Origin: Phytophthora colocasiae | Taxonomy: Eukaryota > Oomycota > Peronosporomycetes > Peronosporales > Peronosporaceae | Direction: 5' to 3' | Length of the DNA stretch: 64,000 nt | Assembly: GCA_018806915.1 (NCBI GenBank) | Contig: JAGKQI010000017.1 | Span: 36,191-100,190 of the forward strand | Shown: positions 44,300 through 56,106 of the stretch, piece after piece | How the letters are laid out: every line of letters starts with the position of its first letter | How positions within the stretch are numbered: the stretch's first letter is position 1 | Program-made: the position numbers and the translations under genes | The notes under the pieces: model-generated | What the model saw: the letters and a program-made list of their open reading frames with translations, nothing else | Told to the model about the DNA's origin: nothing | The model's database searches: none

Positions 44300-44849
44300 A
44301 CAGGCTCGACAGCGCTCCTTCCAGCTGAGGTTTGTGTACAACAAGTGCCTATGCAGTTCAACATACTTCTTTCAACACGGATCCAACAGTCGCTAAATTT
44401 CACAACTTGCTGCAAGAATCTCTTGAACAAGACAAGAAGAACATGGTGACGTACTTTGATAAGTTGCTCCTGACGACGTTTTGACTGGGATTGAATGCTA
44501 ACAAACAACACTTTATCGACAAAAGATAAGAAGATCATGGTGACATTCGTTGGAAGTTGCTATCATAAAACCGAAGGAGTGCGAAAGATGTTTTCATTAT
44601 CAGCTACATGAACTACACATGAGACCTACGCCATGTCTGGGTGGTATTTTGAAATCCCTGAGGTACTGTAACTTCATAGTAACGGAGTTGTTCTACTTCC
44701 AGTTATTGTCGAGGAAACAGTCCAATGAACGCCATACTCAGGAACTGAAAAGCCCACGCAATGAGATACGTATAAGCTACTTGCAGCCATACGGGTCGGA
44801 ATCTTGATGTAAGTTTTCGTCTGAAACCGAGAAGTACGAGTTAATCGCC
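44300..44849. other. Spacer with coding-like scraps
   Basis: Short runs such as LLQESLEQDKKNMVTYFDKL (near 44408) and YAMSGWYFEIPEV (near 44629) look protein-like but are in different frames. I cannot assign them. They may be decayed exons of a neighbouring gene. Confidence 0.3.
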
Positions 44850-45835
44850 TTGTTCGCTGTCGTTCCCAGTGGAATTGCCATGTTTCGAAAAAGTGATCAC
44901 CAATCCGTACGTAGTGCCCTCAATCTCCACGTGGAGCGATCTCTACAATCGGAAACAGCTAAACCAGGAAACGTAACGCAGTTGCTGCTGCTCTGTTTCG
45001 CGCCTTTATTGCATCTGGGAGCATCCGACATGCCGATTGCAGGACCGAATCAGCAGGAGTTATTTGTTGTTGCGACGGTCGGAACGATCGGATACTTCTG
45101 TCGACTGTCGCAGCGGATGCTTGAAATTGCTCAGAGGGATCCACTGACGACGAGAGGAGATACTCAAGTGTCCATTAACGCTGCGAGAATGACTGGGGCG
45201 ATCATTATGGACTTATTCGTAGGTGGAACGTTGACCATCGTATGGGAGGCAGCTTCTCTTGGTCGTTGGACTTGGAACCAGGTACTATTGGTGCTAGCTG
45301 GTTGCTCCGTGATACCGGCTACTGGGCTTCATTTTGCTGTTACACGTAGATCCAACGGCCCAGACTGTCCCAGTGTTCGCCTTCTCCAACGTGGCCAGTA
45401 ATCGACAACACCAGCCATATACAGCGCCTTTCGACCCACCACTGATTCTTTGGAGAGCGCTTTCAGCTCATTTGAAGATTGATGCAGAGTCGAGCGATGT
45501 GGCAACTTCTCATGTTTGAGACTGATGGCGAGTTCCTGCTTGACAATGGACTCGAATGCTGTTCCAGCTATTGAGGCGAACTGGGTAGGCGTAGATTCGT
45601 GGCCGAAGACAATCGCTCTTGCTATATGGCGTCTGGCGTTCATCGGAGGTTTGTTGATGACTCGAAACCTTTTCTTGTGTGAATCCTGGGTGCATCTGGG
45701 TGCATCTGGATTGCATCTTTCTGGGGAACTGAGTCAATGTGATGACTGTAGCGTTCAACGTGTTGAGAACCCGGAGCTTCTGGTTATACATGCAAGTGTT
45801 TGCAGCTCATTATGTCATCACCATGTCATCGGAGT
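44850..45835 (+). pseudogene. Folate/biopterin transporter-like, broken
   Basis: FBT/BT1 transporters are 12-helix carriers that are numerous in oomycetes. The 183-codon frame from 44850 contains MLEIAQRDPLTTRGDTQVSI, matching the family's ELAQREPxxxRGxTQ loop before a helix. It then has WNQVLLVLAGCSVIPATGLH, matching the QxMxIL...IPxTW helix. Later pieces in other frames (VAFNVLRTRSFWLYMQVF near 45745) could be a further helix of the same family. At least three frame changes occur between 45390 and 45740. The N-terminal half of the carrier is absent. Confidence 0.5.
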
Positions 45836-45919
45836 ACTCACTACAGAACACTATCTTTACGAGCTCCACTTGTATCACCAAAGACTGCATCCGACTCGAC
45901 GAAGTGCGAAAGACGTATC

Positions 45920-46107
45920 TACTTACCAGCAGGTATTTCTTCTCTTTCTCCACTCACCCACCATTTAACCATTGTCCAAACGCACTGCACTTCTTCTTTC
46001 AACTTCCTCACCTACTTGCCAGCAGATATTTCTTCTCTTTCTCCACTCACCCACCATGTAATCATTGTCCAATGCTGTTAACGGTTCGGTTCTTCTTTCA
46101 ACTTCCT
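45920..46107. repeat. Tandem duplication, unit about 93 bp
   Basis: Two adjacent units begin TACTTACCAGCAGGTATTTC (45920) and TACTTGCCAGCAGATATTTC (46013). Both continue with the shared TCTTCTCTTTCTCCACTCAC and end in TTCTTCTTTCAACTTCCTCA. The unit looks like an intron with its flanks: CAG|GTATTTCTT in the first copy; the donor GT is AT in the second. Confidence 0.7.
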
Positions 46108-46564
46108 CACTTCAAAACCTGCGTGGTCGGACGCAGCTCCAATGTTGCTGACCCCAAGGCCTTCAGCTTCGGGGCTCACATGCGCCCTCCGCAACGTTTC
46201 GGGGTCAGTGAAGCGGCTGCGTGGATGGCAATGTAAAGCATGGTAAATGTCAATGTGGGTATAGTTTACAGGATGAAAAACCACAACGGCAAAAATCAAG
46301 CACTATCCAGTCTCGACATTCGTTCTTCTGAATATCCGAAGCAATACAAATCCGGCCATAGACCTCGTGAACACGGCGGACTGGAGTCAGAAGAAACCAC
46401 CGAAGAGCAGGAGATTGCAAGCTGTGGTCTTTCAATCGACGGTAGTTCGTAGTACTGACGGATTGATGCAGTTGAAGACGATGATGCACCTTTTCACCCC
46501 TGCCGGCGTTTACAGGTGGACGAGGCCGACAGTGAGTCAGGAAGATAGTGAGCCTGATACATGC

Positions 46565-47463
46565 CGTAGAACTCCACAAGCAAAGCCAAACTCCACTTCC
46601 AAAAGCCACCGCGCTTCCACCCAGTTACGAAGGCTCAAAACATTGCGAAGGCTGGTGTCGTTTGGGACCTCAATAAGGCTTGGGAGGTTTATGCTATACT
46701 CGACCGGACTAACTACGGTAGGCCTAACGAAGCTTATCTAGTTCAGTGGTGTGATGATAGACATCGATATTGTGCAACATGGGTTTGGGCCAGATCGTTG
46801 TTGGAAGACGGCTTTGGAAAGGAAATGCTAAGGATCGACAAGTGGAAAGACCACTTCGCGGAGTTGACTTATACTCAGTTTAATCCAGCGTTTCCTTCAA
46901 CGTACACAGCTTCGGAAGACAATCAGTGTTTCTTCCGTGCAATTCGAATTGCATGTCACGTGAAAGGTGAGCTGGATCTTGTCACTTTGGAGCAAATAAA
47001 ACGTTATAAGACCATAATGATGATGGGGACAATGGTAAAGAAGGCATTTCAAGTGAGGGTATAAAGAAGTTTTTGGAGTTCTTACGGGAAAATCGGGCCT
47101 CGTTAGCGTGCAATGTTTTCAGACAAAACAAAGTCAAGCACTCACTCAATAGCATCGAAGATGTCGCAAAGAATCCGCTTCACCCAGGAGTCAACTTGGT
47201 AGGTGCTACATGCAGGAAAGGACTGAAACATTGCTTTGTGTTGCAAGTGGGCAAAGCCACTGAGGAGCGGCGCATCTTTGATCGATGGTACGAAGGCGGA
47301 GAAGATGATGAGTTTTACGAAGAACCACTATCCAACTTGGTGTGGCTACGGCGTTGCAACTTCATCCGTCGTGTGGAACGCGTAACCAAGGTCCCGCGCA
47401 AAAGGTCCAAGAAAAAGGAACTTGACACGAGCAATGGCAGTAGCGTATTGAAGCGCGCAGAGT
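46565..47463 (+). mobile_element. Retroelement tail: chromodomain and peptidase-like
   Basis: One frame to 47064 gives KAWEVYAILDRTNYGRPNEA, then YLVQWCDDRHRYCATWVWAR. This is the chromodomain pattern (WEVExIL...YLVxWxxx..TW.....L) found at the end of Ty3/gypsy polyproteins. It is followed by ASEDNQCFFRAIRIACHV, a Cys-bearing start like that of OTU/papain-type domains. After a shift at about 47065 the next frame gives a linker, HCFVLQV (possible His partner), and WLRRCNFIRRVERV with a basic tail to TGA at about 47463. No reverse transcriptase, RNase H or integrase is present in the window. It is therefore a 3' fragment. Confidence 0.52.
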
Positions 47464-47550
47464 GATCGTAGGTAGCAAACGATTTAGTAGTGCATTCCGT
47501 CATATCCTCTGACAAAAAAGACCACCACTCATGTCATCGTTGAACTACGA

Positions 47551-49742
47551 GATAAATCGTCTAGATCAAATTCGTGCCCGGTTTTCTCTCGCTGTTTTCT
47601 GGCAAAGGAAACCTACGATTAGTTCTTCAACTCCTTGTACAAGCTCAAAGAACCTCTGATAGTTGCGGAGAGAAAGCTGCGGAAAGAAAAGTCTTGTGCG
47701 GCCAGGTCCCTGGATCGTTGTTTCGGAAGTATTGGCGAACAGAGCTGAAGTGCACCCATTATTAGTGCTGTGTTTACATTGTATACTTAATTCAAGCACT
47801 ATTGGTCCAGAAGCAATCATTTGTTTTTATTTTGTCGTGGCACAATTATTATCCCACTAAAATGTATACTGACAAAATTTATAGTGGGTTGACTGGGAAA
47901 TAGTTGGCCATCATTGATGTGTTTGTTTAGATGTCAAGTGGGTCAAGTTTGCTCCAGTATCAAGATTTTCGTCATCTCACCTACGAGTTACGCCATCTAG
48001 CGGCCACCATTACGGATGCTTTTCATCATCAATGTAGTCGTGCACAGTACTTCTGGTTATATCCAGTATAAATGGTAAGAAGAATCAGAAGTATCACACG
48101 TTTTAGCCACCTTAGTGACATTACGGGTGGCTAAGAACAACAAAAATTTACCGCTCGGTGCATTGATTACACCCATCACCACGCAACCCTTTGCCGTCCT
48201 GTAGCCACTTCCACCAACCCCAACACGGTGCATGGGGCGCATTCGAGCCCCTAAGCTGAGTGCGTTGTGGTCCGTGACATTGGGCTATGTCTGGCAGCGC
48301 GGGTAAGCAAATGAGCCTACAGGTGAGCGGGACATCTAAACCTAAGCACTGTTCGACAATTCAGTCTTACTCTTCTGATGGATTTTGTAAATACGATAAA
48401 ACCGCGTTGATGACCCGTGAAAAAATAATCATGTTGAATGCACATGAATTGATAATTAACGCTACTGCATCCTCGACCACCCTAACTAACAGCAATACCT
48501 TACTCTCAGTGCGGCACAAGCAGGCTCACACCACGATCGATCTCGGCTGCAACGTTTAACACACAATTTAAAGACGACCAACCCGGTACGGTCTTGTACA
48601 ACATCCTGGCAAGTAGAGGCTCACATCGTCGTGGTGGTGGTGTTTGAGGTGTGGGTGGAGGAGAGGGACGGGGGGCGAGGGGTCACCAGCTCACCGGTCA
48701 ACACATTTGGTACGAATCCTTCAGCGAAATCAACAACACGAATAGCCATTGTTGCAGCACGTGGTTGATATGGCACAACATGGCAACAGTGCTTACCAGA
48801 GCAACTGAGGAAAGCGTGCTGATAGCACGAAAACAGTATAAGCTCTTGTAGTCATCATCGAGATCTCGCCCTTGTTGCGTTTGAGGTTGCCCACAGACTC
48901 ATTCTAGATCAAGCAGCTTGTTTTCCGTGAGGAAGTACCCGCAGCATCGCCGAAGAAATGCTCGATGGTTTGTTGCAAGCAGCGAGCATCATTCCACGAA
49001 GGTGGTACCGGCAGGTGGCTGCAGCCAATCGGCAGAACCATTGCGCATGGCGATCGATGGCGAGTCGTGATCGTTGCCGCGGACAGCATGGCAGATAGCA
49101 TGGTTCACTTTGGTGTATAGCGTCTCGTCCGTTGTGGATGCCAATAGGTGGATAATTCTTCAGCAGTGTTGCGAGCATCATGTCGAAGAGCGTGGATCGA
49201 CGTGGTGTACGGAGAGCAGGATCATAGCTCGACTGTGATCAGTTAGCTGGAGGAGGCGGGTGTTTTACGGCGGCTGGCAGTACTGCGACTCGTGTCGTGG
49301 GAGTGGTCCGTGCAGATCCAGGAAAATTTGGAAATGAACTGGGTTTGCATTTTGGCGCGTTTGAGATCGCTATCGCTGCATCTCACTTGACTGGGCCAAG
49401 ATGAATGTGGGGTTGAAGCTACGAGCCAATCAGCGTGTCAGGATTTCGAATGCATTCTGATTGGCTGACTCATTCAAAAGGAAGACACTGGGCGAAAGCT
49501 TGGACGTTGAAGTCCACATTTCGCGCGCGAAGATCGTTTGGATTCTATGTTGAAGTCCAAGATCTCCCAGCCAATCCGAGTGCATTCCGAGATCCTGACA
49601 CGCTGATTGGTGTAGTCAAGCGACGGTTCAGGATTTGTCTTGAGAACCTTTTCTGGTGACCTTTTCTTTATTTTACTCAAAAGTGACTATTTATTGTGAT
49701 TTGATAATCGCTATATCAGTCAGCAGAGACAAAGCTTGTGTC
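47551..49742 (-). mobile_element. Repeat family E1, copy A
   Basis: Homologous to copies B, C and D and inverted relative to B and C. It runs from AATCGTCTAGATC (47555) to CAAAGCTTGTGTCTAT (49742), beyond which sequence is unique. The element-sense strand is minus here. Candidate coding stretches on that strand: MAIRVVDFAEGFVPNVLTGE, MMLATLLKNYPPIGIHNGRD (49181 downward), and RVGVGGSGYRTAKGCVVMGV with GKFLLFLATRNVTK near 48230-48100. The last looks transposase-like in texture, but I cannot name the family. A 90-codon frame on the plus strand (48287-48559) overlaps it. Relative to copy C about 540 bp are missing at 47597. Confidence 0.7.
49426..49610. repeat. Subterminal 43-bp inverted repeat of family E1
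   Basis: Arm 1 at 49426-49467 begins GCCAATCAGCGTGTCAGGAT. Arm 2 at 49568-49610 ends ATCCTGACACGCTGATTGG. The arms match with few differences over about 43 bp around a 100-bp loop. The same structure is kept in copy D (about 52535-52716), copy B (about 55263-55451) and copy C (about 59796-59980). Confidence 0.75.
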
Positions 49743-50280
49743 TATCGCCATTACGTTGTATGAGGCACGTCTTGTATGCCGCTGTTAATCTTGACAAGCA
49801 CGGAAGTGCAATTGAGTTAGGATGAGTCACTACTAGCGAAAACCTTTTTCAGCTTGTGTGAGTTTACTTTGTTTATAGTGTAGCCAAATTGGCTGATGAT
49901 TGGTAAATATATTTAACCCTTGAGCTAACGTTAATGTTTCCTTAGAATATGACACTTACCGCAGTACCGTATGTACCACAAGCGCACGGTACTTCTGCTA
50001 ACGCTAAAAAGTAAAAAAATAAATAAATAAACCAGAAGAATGCGTGACATATCCCTAGCCGCCTGCATAGTGCATGTCGTGTGGAGGTGTTAGGAAAAGT
50101 AAAAAGCGAATTTGATGATTTATGGAGCGTCCAAAATACACGTTAAGTGTATCGAGACATGATCTGCTCAATGATGATGTGGCTGGATCGTGAAGAACTT
50201 CTCCGAGATGTCTGCACCGCTTGACTTGGCGTATAGAGATATAGCTAATCGCGCATGACCTTAAGTTAGTTATTTCGACG
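49743..50280. other. Spacer with no recognised gene
   Basis: AT-rich sequence with an AAATAAATAAATAAA run at about 50018-50032. No supported feature. Confidence 0.4.
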
Positions 50281-51121
50281 CTACCACCTCCATGCTTTGA
50301 TCGGTTGGTATATAGCCCGAGGAGGTAGGACATCATATGTCAGGTCAACGGGTTGGTCTTCAAACCATTCTGATGACCGATAGTAAACACATTTATCGCA
50401 CAGGCATGGTTGCCAGACATCATCAAACCGTCGCTTGTCTGCAATGATATCCACCTCGTTCATCGCGATGAACAACTCCTCAACACCGTTGAGATCACGC
50501 TCAAAACTTTCGCAGTGCGCCTCAATCAAAAGCAGCCTTTCGGGATCAATAGACGGATCCTGACGCAGCCAAACCCAGTGGTTCCACCTGGCATCAAGTT
50601 CTTTTCCTTTCTCATCAATGAAATCTTTCAAAACACCAGCCGTCTGCGCAACATGTCCTGATCAATCTGGAACCAAAAGTAATAATGTATGTTAGGAAAT
50701 AGGCTCAGTGATTTACGGTTGTTATGATGAGTACCTTTGAAAGTTCCATACACAGATCGAGCCAGCGAATCATCCAGATGAAGTTATGCTTGCAGGCGTC
50801 GTCTCCATCCCAAAATTCGCAATTTAGAAGAAACATCTCCTTACAGGCAAACTCTCGACGAAGTCATCGACATCATGCGTAGAACAACATTGTAACTCGT
50901 ATTTCTAAATTGAGGAAGTTAGAGTACTTGAATTCGTTCATTTGGGCTAATACGTACGCTGCCTTCCGCTGAAACGCACACAGGAAGTAGACTGTCGAAC
51001 TTGAGCCTCTTGCGGCAGCTGTAACGGCATGAGACAGAGAGAAATGGAGTACCTTCTGGTTCCGTCGCTTCCCACCCCTGGTAACTATTTCGTTAATAGT
51101 TGGTAGCTGATCATGGTTCAT
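50281..51121 (-). CDS. Unrecognised protein, probably three exons
   Basis: Minus-strand pieces: a start at 51121 (MNHDQLPTINEIVTRGGKRR, then LHFSLSHAVTAAARGSSSTV); a middle EMFLLNCEFWDGDDACKHNF, then IWMIRWLDLCMELSK with a GT at about 50733; and a 116-codon end (50281-50631) with GKELDARWNHWVWLRQDPSI, a helical Glu-rich part, and CLCDKCVYYRSSEWFEDQPV. The last has a CxCxxC cluster. Introns at about 50885-50935 and 50670-50735 are plausible but phases are not proved. I recognise no family. The lack of breaks in the last exon suggests it is not very old debris. Confidence 0.4.
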
Positions 51122-51479
51122 GAGTATGTTAGCATAGTTGCGTACTACATAACGCCTAGTTTTCTTCTTACCCTGATTGATCTAGGCGGGTATCCCTGGC
51201 CCGAAGGTCCATTGTCCTATCCATTTTGCAGAGTGAAGTGATGGAGGGAAGGGAAGGGGGCGATCGCGTCGGAACCCATCGATGTGGATGCTTTCCGGCC
51301 CCAGGGGTCACACGTTTGATTCCCGTCATGCCGATTGGGGCCTACATTCACCCATCACCCAATCCCTTCTGCTGGAACGTGATAGTTGCCCAACAGCCTC
51401 GCCAATGAGATTAGTGGAGGTTTTTAGTTGGGTATACATACACGAAAAGAATAAAACATTGCGCCTACCGTGATAAATC

Positions 51480-52855
51480 TCAACTAATTGTTTGTCATGC
51501 GGGCGGTTCAAGCTCGCACTAAAACTAATGGGGATGTACTTAACGTTGGTCTTAAGTTTATTTACATGCGACGTACAGGAGGATTCGGCGTGCCCGTACG
51601 TAGTTCTACTATAGATGTTCCGATGGTGGATCAGACTAGGCAACACGACAAGCAGGCACGCACCAAAGTCGATCTCGGCTTCACCGTTTAATTCTTCAAT
51701 TTGAACGGGATTCCGACAAAACCGGGAGGATAGTGAGCAGTACCCTGACCGACGGAGGCTCAATCCGCCGTGGTGGTGGTTGTAGCTGAAGGGGTCAATG
51801 TCTCCAGTCCAGTCAAATTCGGTAGAAGCCCTTTAGTAAAATCAACTACCCGAATAGTCATTGTTGAAGCCCGCGGTTGATATGGCACAACATGGCAAAC
51901 AGTGCTTACCAGAGCAACTGAGGAAAGCGTGCTGATAGCACGAAAACAGTATAAGCCTTGTAGTCATCATCGAGATCTCGCCCTTGTTGCGTTTGAGGCT
52001 GCCCACAGACTCATTCTAGATCAAGCAGCTCGTTTTCCGTGAGGAAGTACCCGCAGCATCGCCGAAGAAATGCTCGATGGTTTGTTGCAAGCAGCGAGCA
52101 TCATTCCACGAAGGTGGTACCGGCAGGTGGCTGCAGCCAATCGGCAGAACCATTGCGCATGGCGATCGATGGCGAGTCGTGATCGTTGCCGCGGACAGCA
52201 TGGCAGATAGCATGGTTCACTTTGGTGTATAGCGTCTCGTCCGTTGTGGATGCCAATAGGTGGATAATTCTTCAGCAGTGTTGCGAGCATCATGTCGAAG
52301 AGCGTGGATCGACGTGGTGTACGGAGAGCAGGATCATAGCTCGACTGTGATCAGTTAGCTGGAGGAGGCGGGTGTTTTACGGCGGCTGGCAGTACTGCGA
52401 CTCGTGTCGTGGGGAGGGTCCGTGCAGATCCAGGAAAATTTGAAATGAACTGGGTTTGCATTTTGGCGCGTTTGAGATCGCTATCGCTGCATCTCACTTG
52501 ACTGGGCCAAGATGAATGTGGGGTTGAAGCATGAGCCAATCAGCGTGTCAGGATTTCGGAATGCATTCTGATTGGCTGACTCATTCAAAAGCGAAGACAC
52601 TGGGCGAAAGCTTGACGTTGAAGTCCACATTTCGCGCGCGAAGATCGTTTGACTCTATGTTGAAGTCCAAGATCTCCCAGCCAATCCGAGTGCATTCCGA
52701 GATCCTGACACGCTGATTGGTGTAGTCAAGCGACGGTTCAGGATTTGTCTTGAGAACCTTTTCTGGTGACCTTTTCTTTATTTTACTCAAAAGTGACTAT
52801 TTATTGTGATTTGATAATCGCTATATCAGTCAGCAGAGACAAAGCTTGTGTCTAT
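51480..52855 (-). mobile_element. Repeat family E1, copy D (chimeric)
   Basis: From 51880 to 52855 it is nearly identical to copies A and B. From 51480 to 51880 it is homologous to the same part of A and B but strongly diverged. Protein texture is kept there: MTIRVVDFTKGLLPN at about 51861 downward against MAIRVVDFAEGFVPN in A, and on the other strand QARTKVDLGFTV against QAHTTIDLGCNV. The sharp change of identity at about 51880 points to recombination or gene conversion between subfamilies. Confidence 0.65.
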
Positions 52856-53409
52856 TACAATGGCATGGTAATGCTGGTAAAGCTTTGGTAATCTCTGGAT
52901 TGACCACCAGGGTTATCGTTGTGGATCATAGACCGTCGCCACATACATTCTACATATGAGAAGTTTTGCAGATCCAGTTATTACAAGCGTGTGCTGTTCA
53001 AAGGACCAAATAGCATTGATTTAGTATACCCGAAAACCTTGTCGGAACGAGATACTCGCGGAGATCGGTTCGGAGCTTAAACACCGTTGAGGTATTCATT
53101 TGGATACATTCGACGATCTCCTTGATATCGATTAGTTCACCAGAATAGGTTTCTACTTTCGACATCGCTCTAGTTTTTTTTCTGCATGGCCCAATAAATC
53201 TTGTCAAACCCCGGACAGGAAAGTTGCTTCAGGCTCCCTTTCACCAAAGGAATCACCTATTACTCGTAGATAGCTTATTGTTGATCTGTTGGTAACAATG
53301 TCGGCTTGTAACAAAAAGGCTGACCAAGTTTCAGTTGCTACTGGTTTCGTGTACGGAGAAGGTTTTTAATTGCATCTAAGGATGCAATATTCTAAATCAC
53401 TGGTCGTGG
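51880..53409. repeat. Left arm of large inverted repeat
   Basis: About 1.53 kb that reappears in reverse complement at 54579-56106. The inner 555 bp (52855-53409) occurs only in these two arms and not in copies A or C. The arm ends with AATCACTGGTCGTGG. A short hairpin ATTGCATC-TAAG-GATGCAAT lies at about 53372-53391. Confidence 0.82.
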
Positions 53410-54578
53410 AACGCAGGGGACACACATGAGCGTTTAACCAGGAACATACCGAGATATCAATAACGGCGCAGGGCTAAGCAACGTAAGCCGAAATAGGTAG
53501 TCGTCACTTTGACAGACAACTTTCAGCGTAATCGCGATTCTTTACCTTGTTCATGGTTGTTTATGTATGTTTCAAGTTGTGATCGTCTGAAGTCTTTTGG
53601 GCTGTAGTTGAAGCATCCTCAACGTAAACGGACAATCCAAGAAGTGGTCTCGTTAACATGGCTTTTGTGAAACTTACGAATCTCTGCTTCCGAAGGAACT
53701 ATTCTGTAAATAACAGACCTCCAGTCTGCAAGTATACTGCCCTGGTGTGCGTTGGACTTCATATCGCCTGAAATGTTGCCACTTTTAAGTTTTCAATCAG
53801 TTTTGCTCGTTATTTCAACTACTACGTTTTGTTTTCATTTGAACTGCAAGAGTTTGGCGCTAACAGCATGAGTACCTCGTCGGACTTCATAACGCAGCAA
53901 CGCTGCAACCAAAACAAAACCACTAACTACATGTATGATGGACGTCAACGTGGACATTCTCCGCTCCATCTCCATCGGAGGATCCGTGGGACCAAGTGAT
54001 AAACTGCAGTGGTTGTCATTCCTTGCGATCGTACTCACGTTTAAACCTCCAATAGCGTACGCTCAAGGGACAAAAAAACTTGTTGAGAACCGATTTAACA
54101 TAATACTTTTTCTAAGAATTTAAACCGAGTTGATGGATTTTGTTTGAGCGCTGCGATGTTGTACTTGAGTGACCTGGCAAACTATTCAATGAAACGAGGT
54201 AACCAGGTCGGCTTCAACAGATGTATGCAATACCAGCGAACTTGGATTTAATATTTATCACAGTGATCTCGTTGTTGACGGCCTACACGATGAAGGGATA
54301 AACCACAACAACACAATATTTTTTTATCTACCTGGCTTGTTCCTTGATCATCCCATGGCCATGGCCCGTTACCTATGTAGGTTACGGTGCCTACCAGGAT
54401 GATACAAAAGCCAAAATTGATAAACTCGTCTGATGTAGCGGCGATATAGTCATTCACCGCAAGTGGCCACTAAGTCGTCAGCATTATTTAAACTACCAAC
54501 GCCTGTAAATAATTGTAGAACATATCATCACTTCCGATAAAACGAAAGCCATAAAGCTCAAAGATCATAACTGCTAGC
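53410..54578. other. Loop of the large inverted repeat
   Basis: About 1.17 kb of single-copy sequence between the arms. Open frames of 60-70 codons exist on both strands (for example 53835-54038 minus, 54248-54457 minus), but none shows a motif I know and none is clearly coding. Low GC. Confidence 0.45.
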
Positions 54579-56106
54579 CACGACCAGTGATTTAGAATAT
54601 TGCATCCTTAGATGCAATTAAAAACCTTCTCCGTACACGAAACCAGTAGCAACTGAAACTTGGTCAGCCTTTTGTTACAAGCCGACATTGTTACCCAACA
54701 GAGCAACAATAAGCTATCTACGAGTAATGAGTGATTCCTTCGGTGAAAGGGGAGCCTGAAGCAACTTTCCTGTCCGGGGTTTGACAAGATTTATTGGGCC
54801 ATGCAGAAAAAAAAACTAGAGCGATGTCGAAAGTAGAAACCTATTCTGGTGAACTAATCGATATCAAGGAGATCGTCGAATGTATCCAAATGAATACCTC
54901 AACGGTGTTTAGCTCGAACCGATCTCCGCGAGTATCTCGTTCCGACAAGGTTTTTCGGGTATACTAAATCAATGCTATTTGGTCCTTTGAACAGCACACG
55001 CTTGTAATAACTGATCTGCAAAACTTCATATGTAGAATGTATGTGGCGACGGTCTATGATCCACAACGATAACCCTGGTGGTCAATCCAGAGATTACTAA
55101 AGCTTTACCAGCATTACCATGCCATGGTAATAGACACAAGCTTTGTCTCTGCTGACTGATATAGCGATTATCAAATCACAATAAATAGTCACTTTTGAGT
55201 AAAATAAAGAAAAGGTCACCAGAAAAGGTTCTCAAGACAAATCCTGAACCGTCGCTTGACTACACCAATCAGCGTGTCAGGATCTCGGAATGCACTCGGA
55301 TTGGCTGAGATCTTGGACTTCAACATAGAATCCAAACGATCTTCGCGCGCGAAATGTGGACTTCAACGTCCAAGCTTTCGCCCAGTGTCTTCGCTTTTGA
55401 ATGAGTCAGCCAATCAGAATGCATTCCGAAATCCTGACACGCTGATTGGCTCGTAGCTTCAACCCCACATTCATCTTGGCCCAGTCAAGTGAGATGCAGC
55501 GATAGCGATCTCAAACGCGCCAAAATGCAAACCCAGTTCATTTCCAAATTTTCCTGGATCTGCACGAACCCTCCCCACGACACGAGTCGCAGTACTGCCA
55601 GCCGCCGTAAAACACCCGCCTCCTCCAGCTAACTGATCACAGTCGAGCTATGATCCTGCTCTCCGTACACCACGTCGATCCACGCTCTTCGACATGATGC
55701 TCGCAACACTGCTGAAGAATTATCCACCTATTGGCATCCACAACGGACGAGACGCTATACATTAAAGTGAACCATGCTATCTGCCATGCTGTCCGCGGCA
55801 ACGATCACGACTCGCCATCGATCACCATGCGCAATGGTTCTGCCGATTGGCTGCAGCCACCTGCCGGTACCACCTTCGTGGAATGATGCTCGCTGCTTGC
55901 AACAAACCATCGAGCATTTCTTCGGCGATGCTGCGGGTACTCCTCACGGAAAACGAGCTGCTTGATCTAGAATGAGTCTGTGGCAACCTCAAACGCAACA
56001 AGGGCGAGATCTCGATGATGACTACAAGGCTTATACTGTTTTCGTGCTATCAGCACGCTTTCCTCCAGTTGCTCTGGTAAGCACTGTTTGCCATGTTGTT
56101 ACAAGT
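54579..56106. repeat. Right arm of large inverted repeat
   Basis: Inverted copy of 51880-53409, starting CCACGACCAGTGATT. It differs by scattered single-base changes and small indels (for example the CTTGTAACAAC segment near 56095 against GGCACAAC in the left arm). Confidence 0.82.

Noticed and set aside
46250..46609. 119-codon minus-strand frame near the retroelement tail
   Set aside because: No motif; lies in a zone of decayed repeats, so not called as a gene.
49426..49610. Repeated CCAATCAG arms as a CRISPR-like array
   Set aside because: Only two inverted arms per element copy and no regular spacers; it is a transposon subterminal repeat.
51326..51763. 145-codon minus-strand frame next to copy D
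   Set aside because: Its start overlaps the diverged family E1 segment and the rest has no motif; treated as element-derived.
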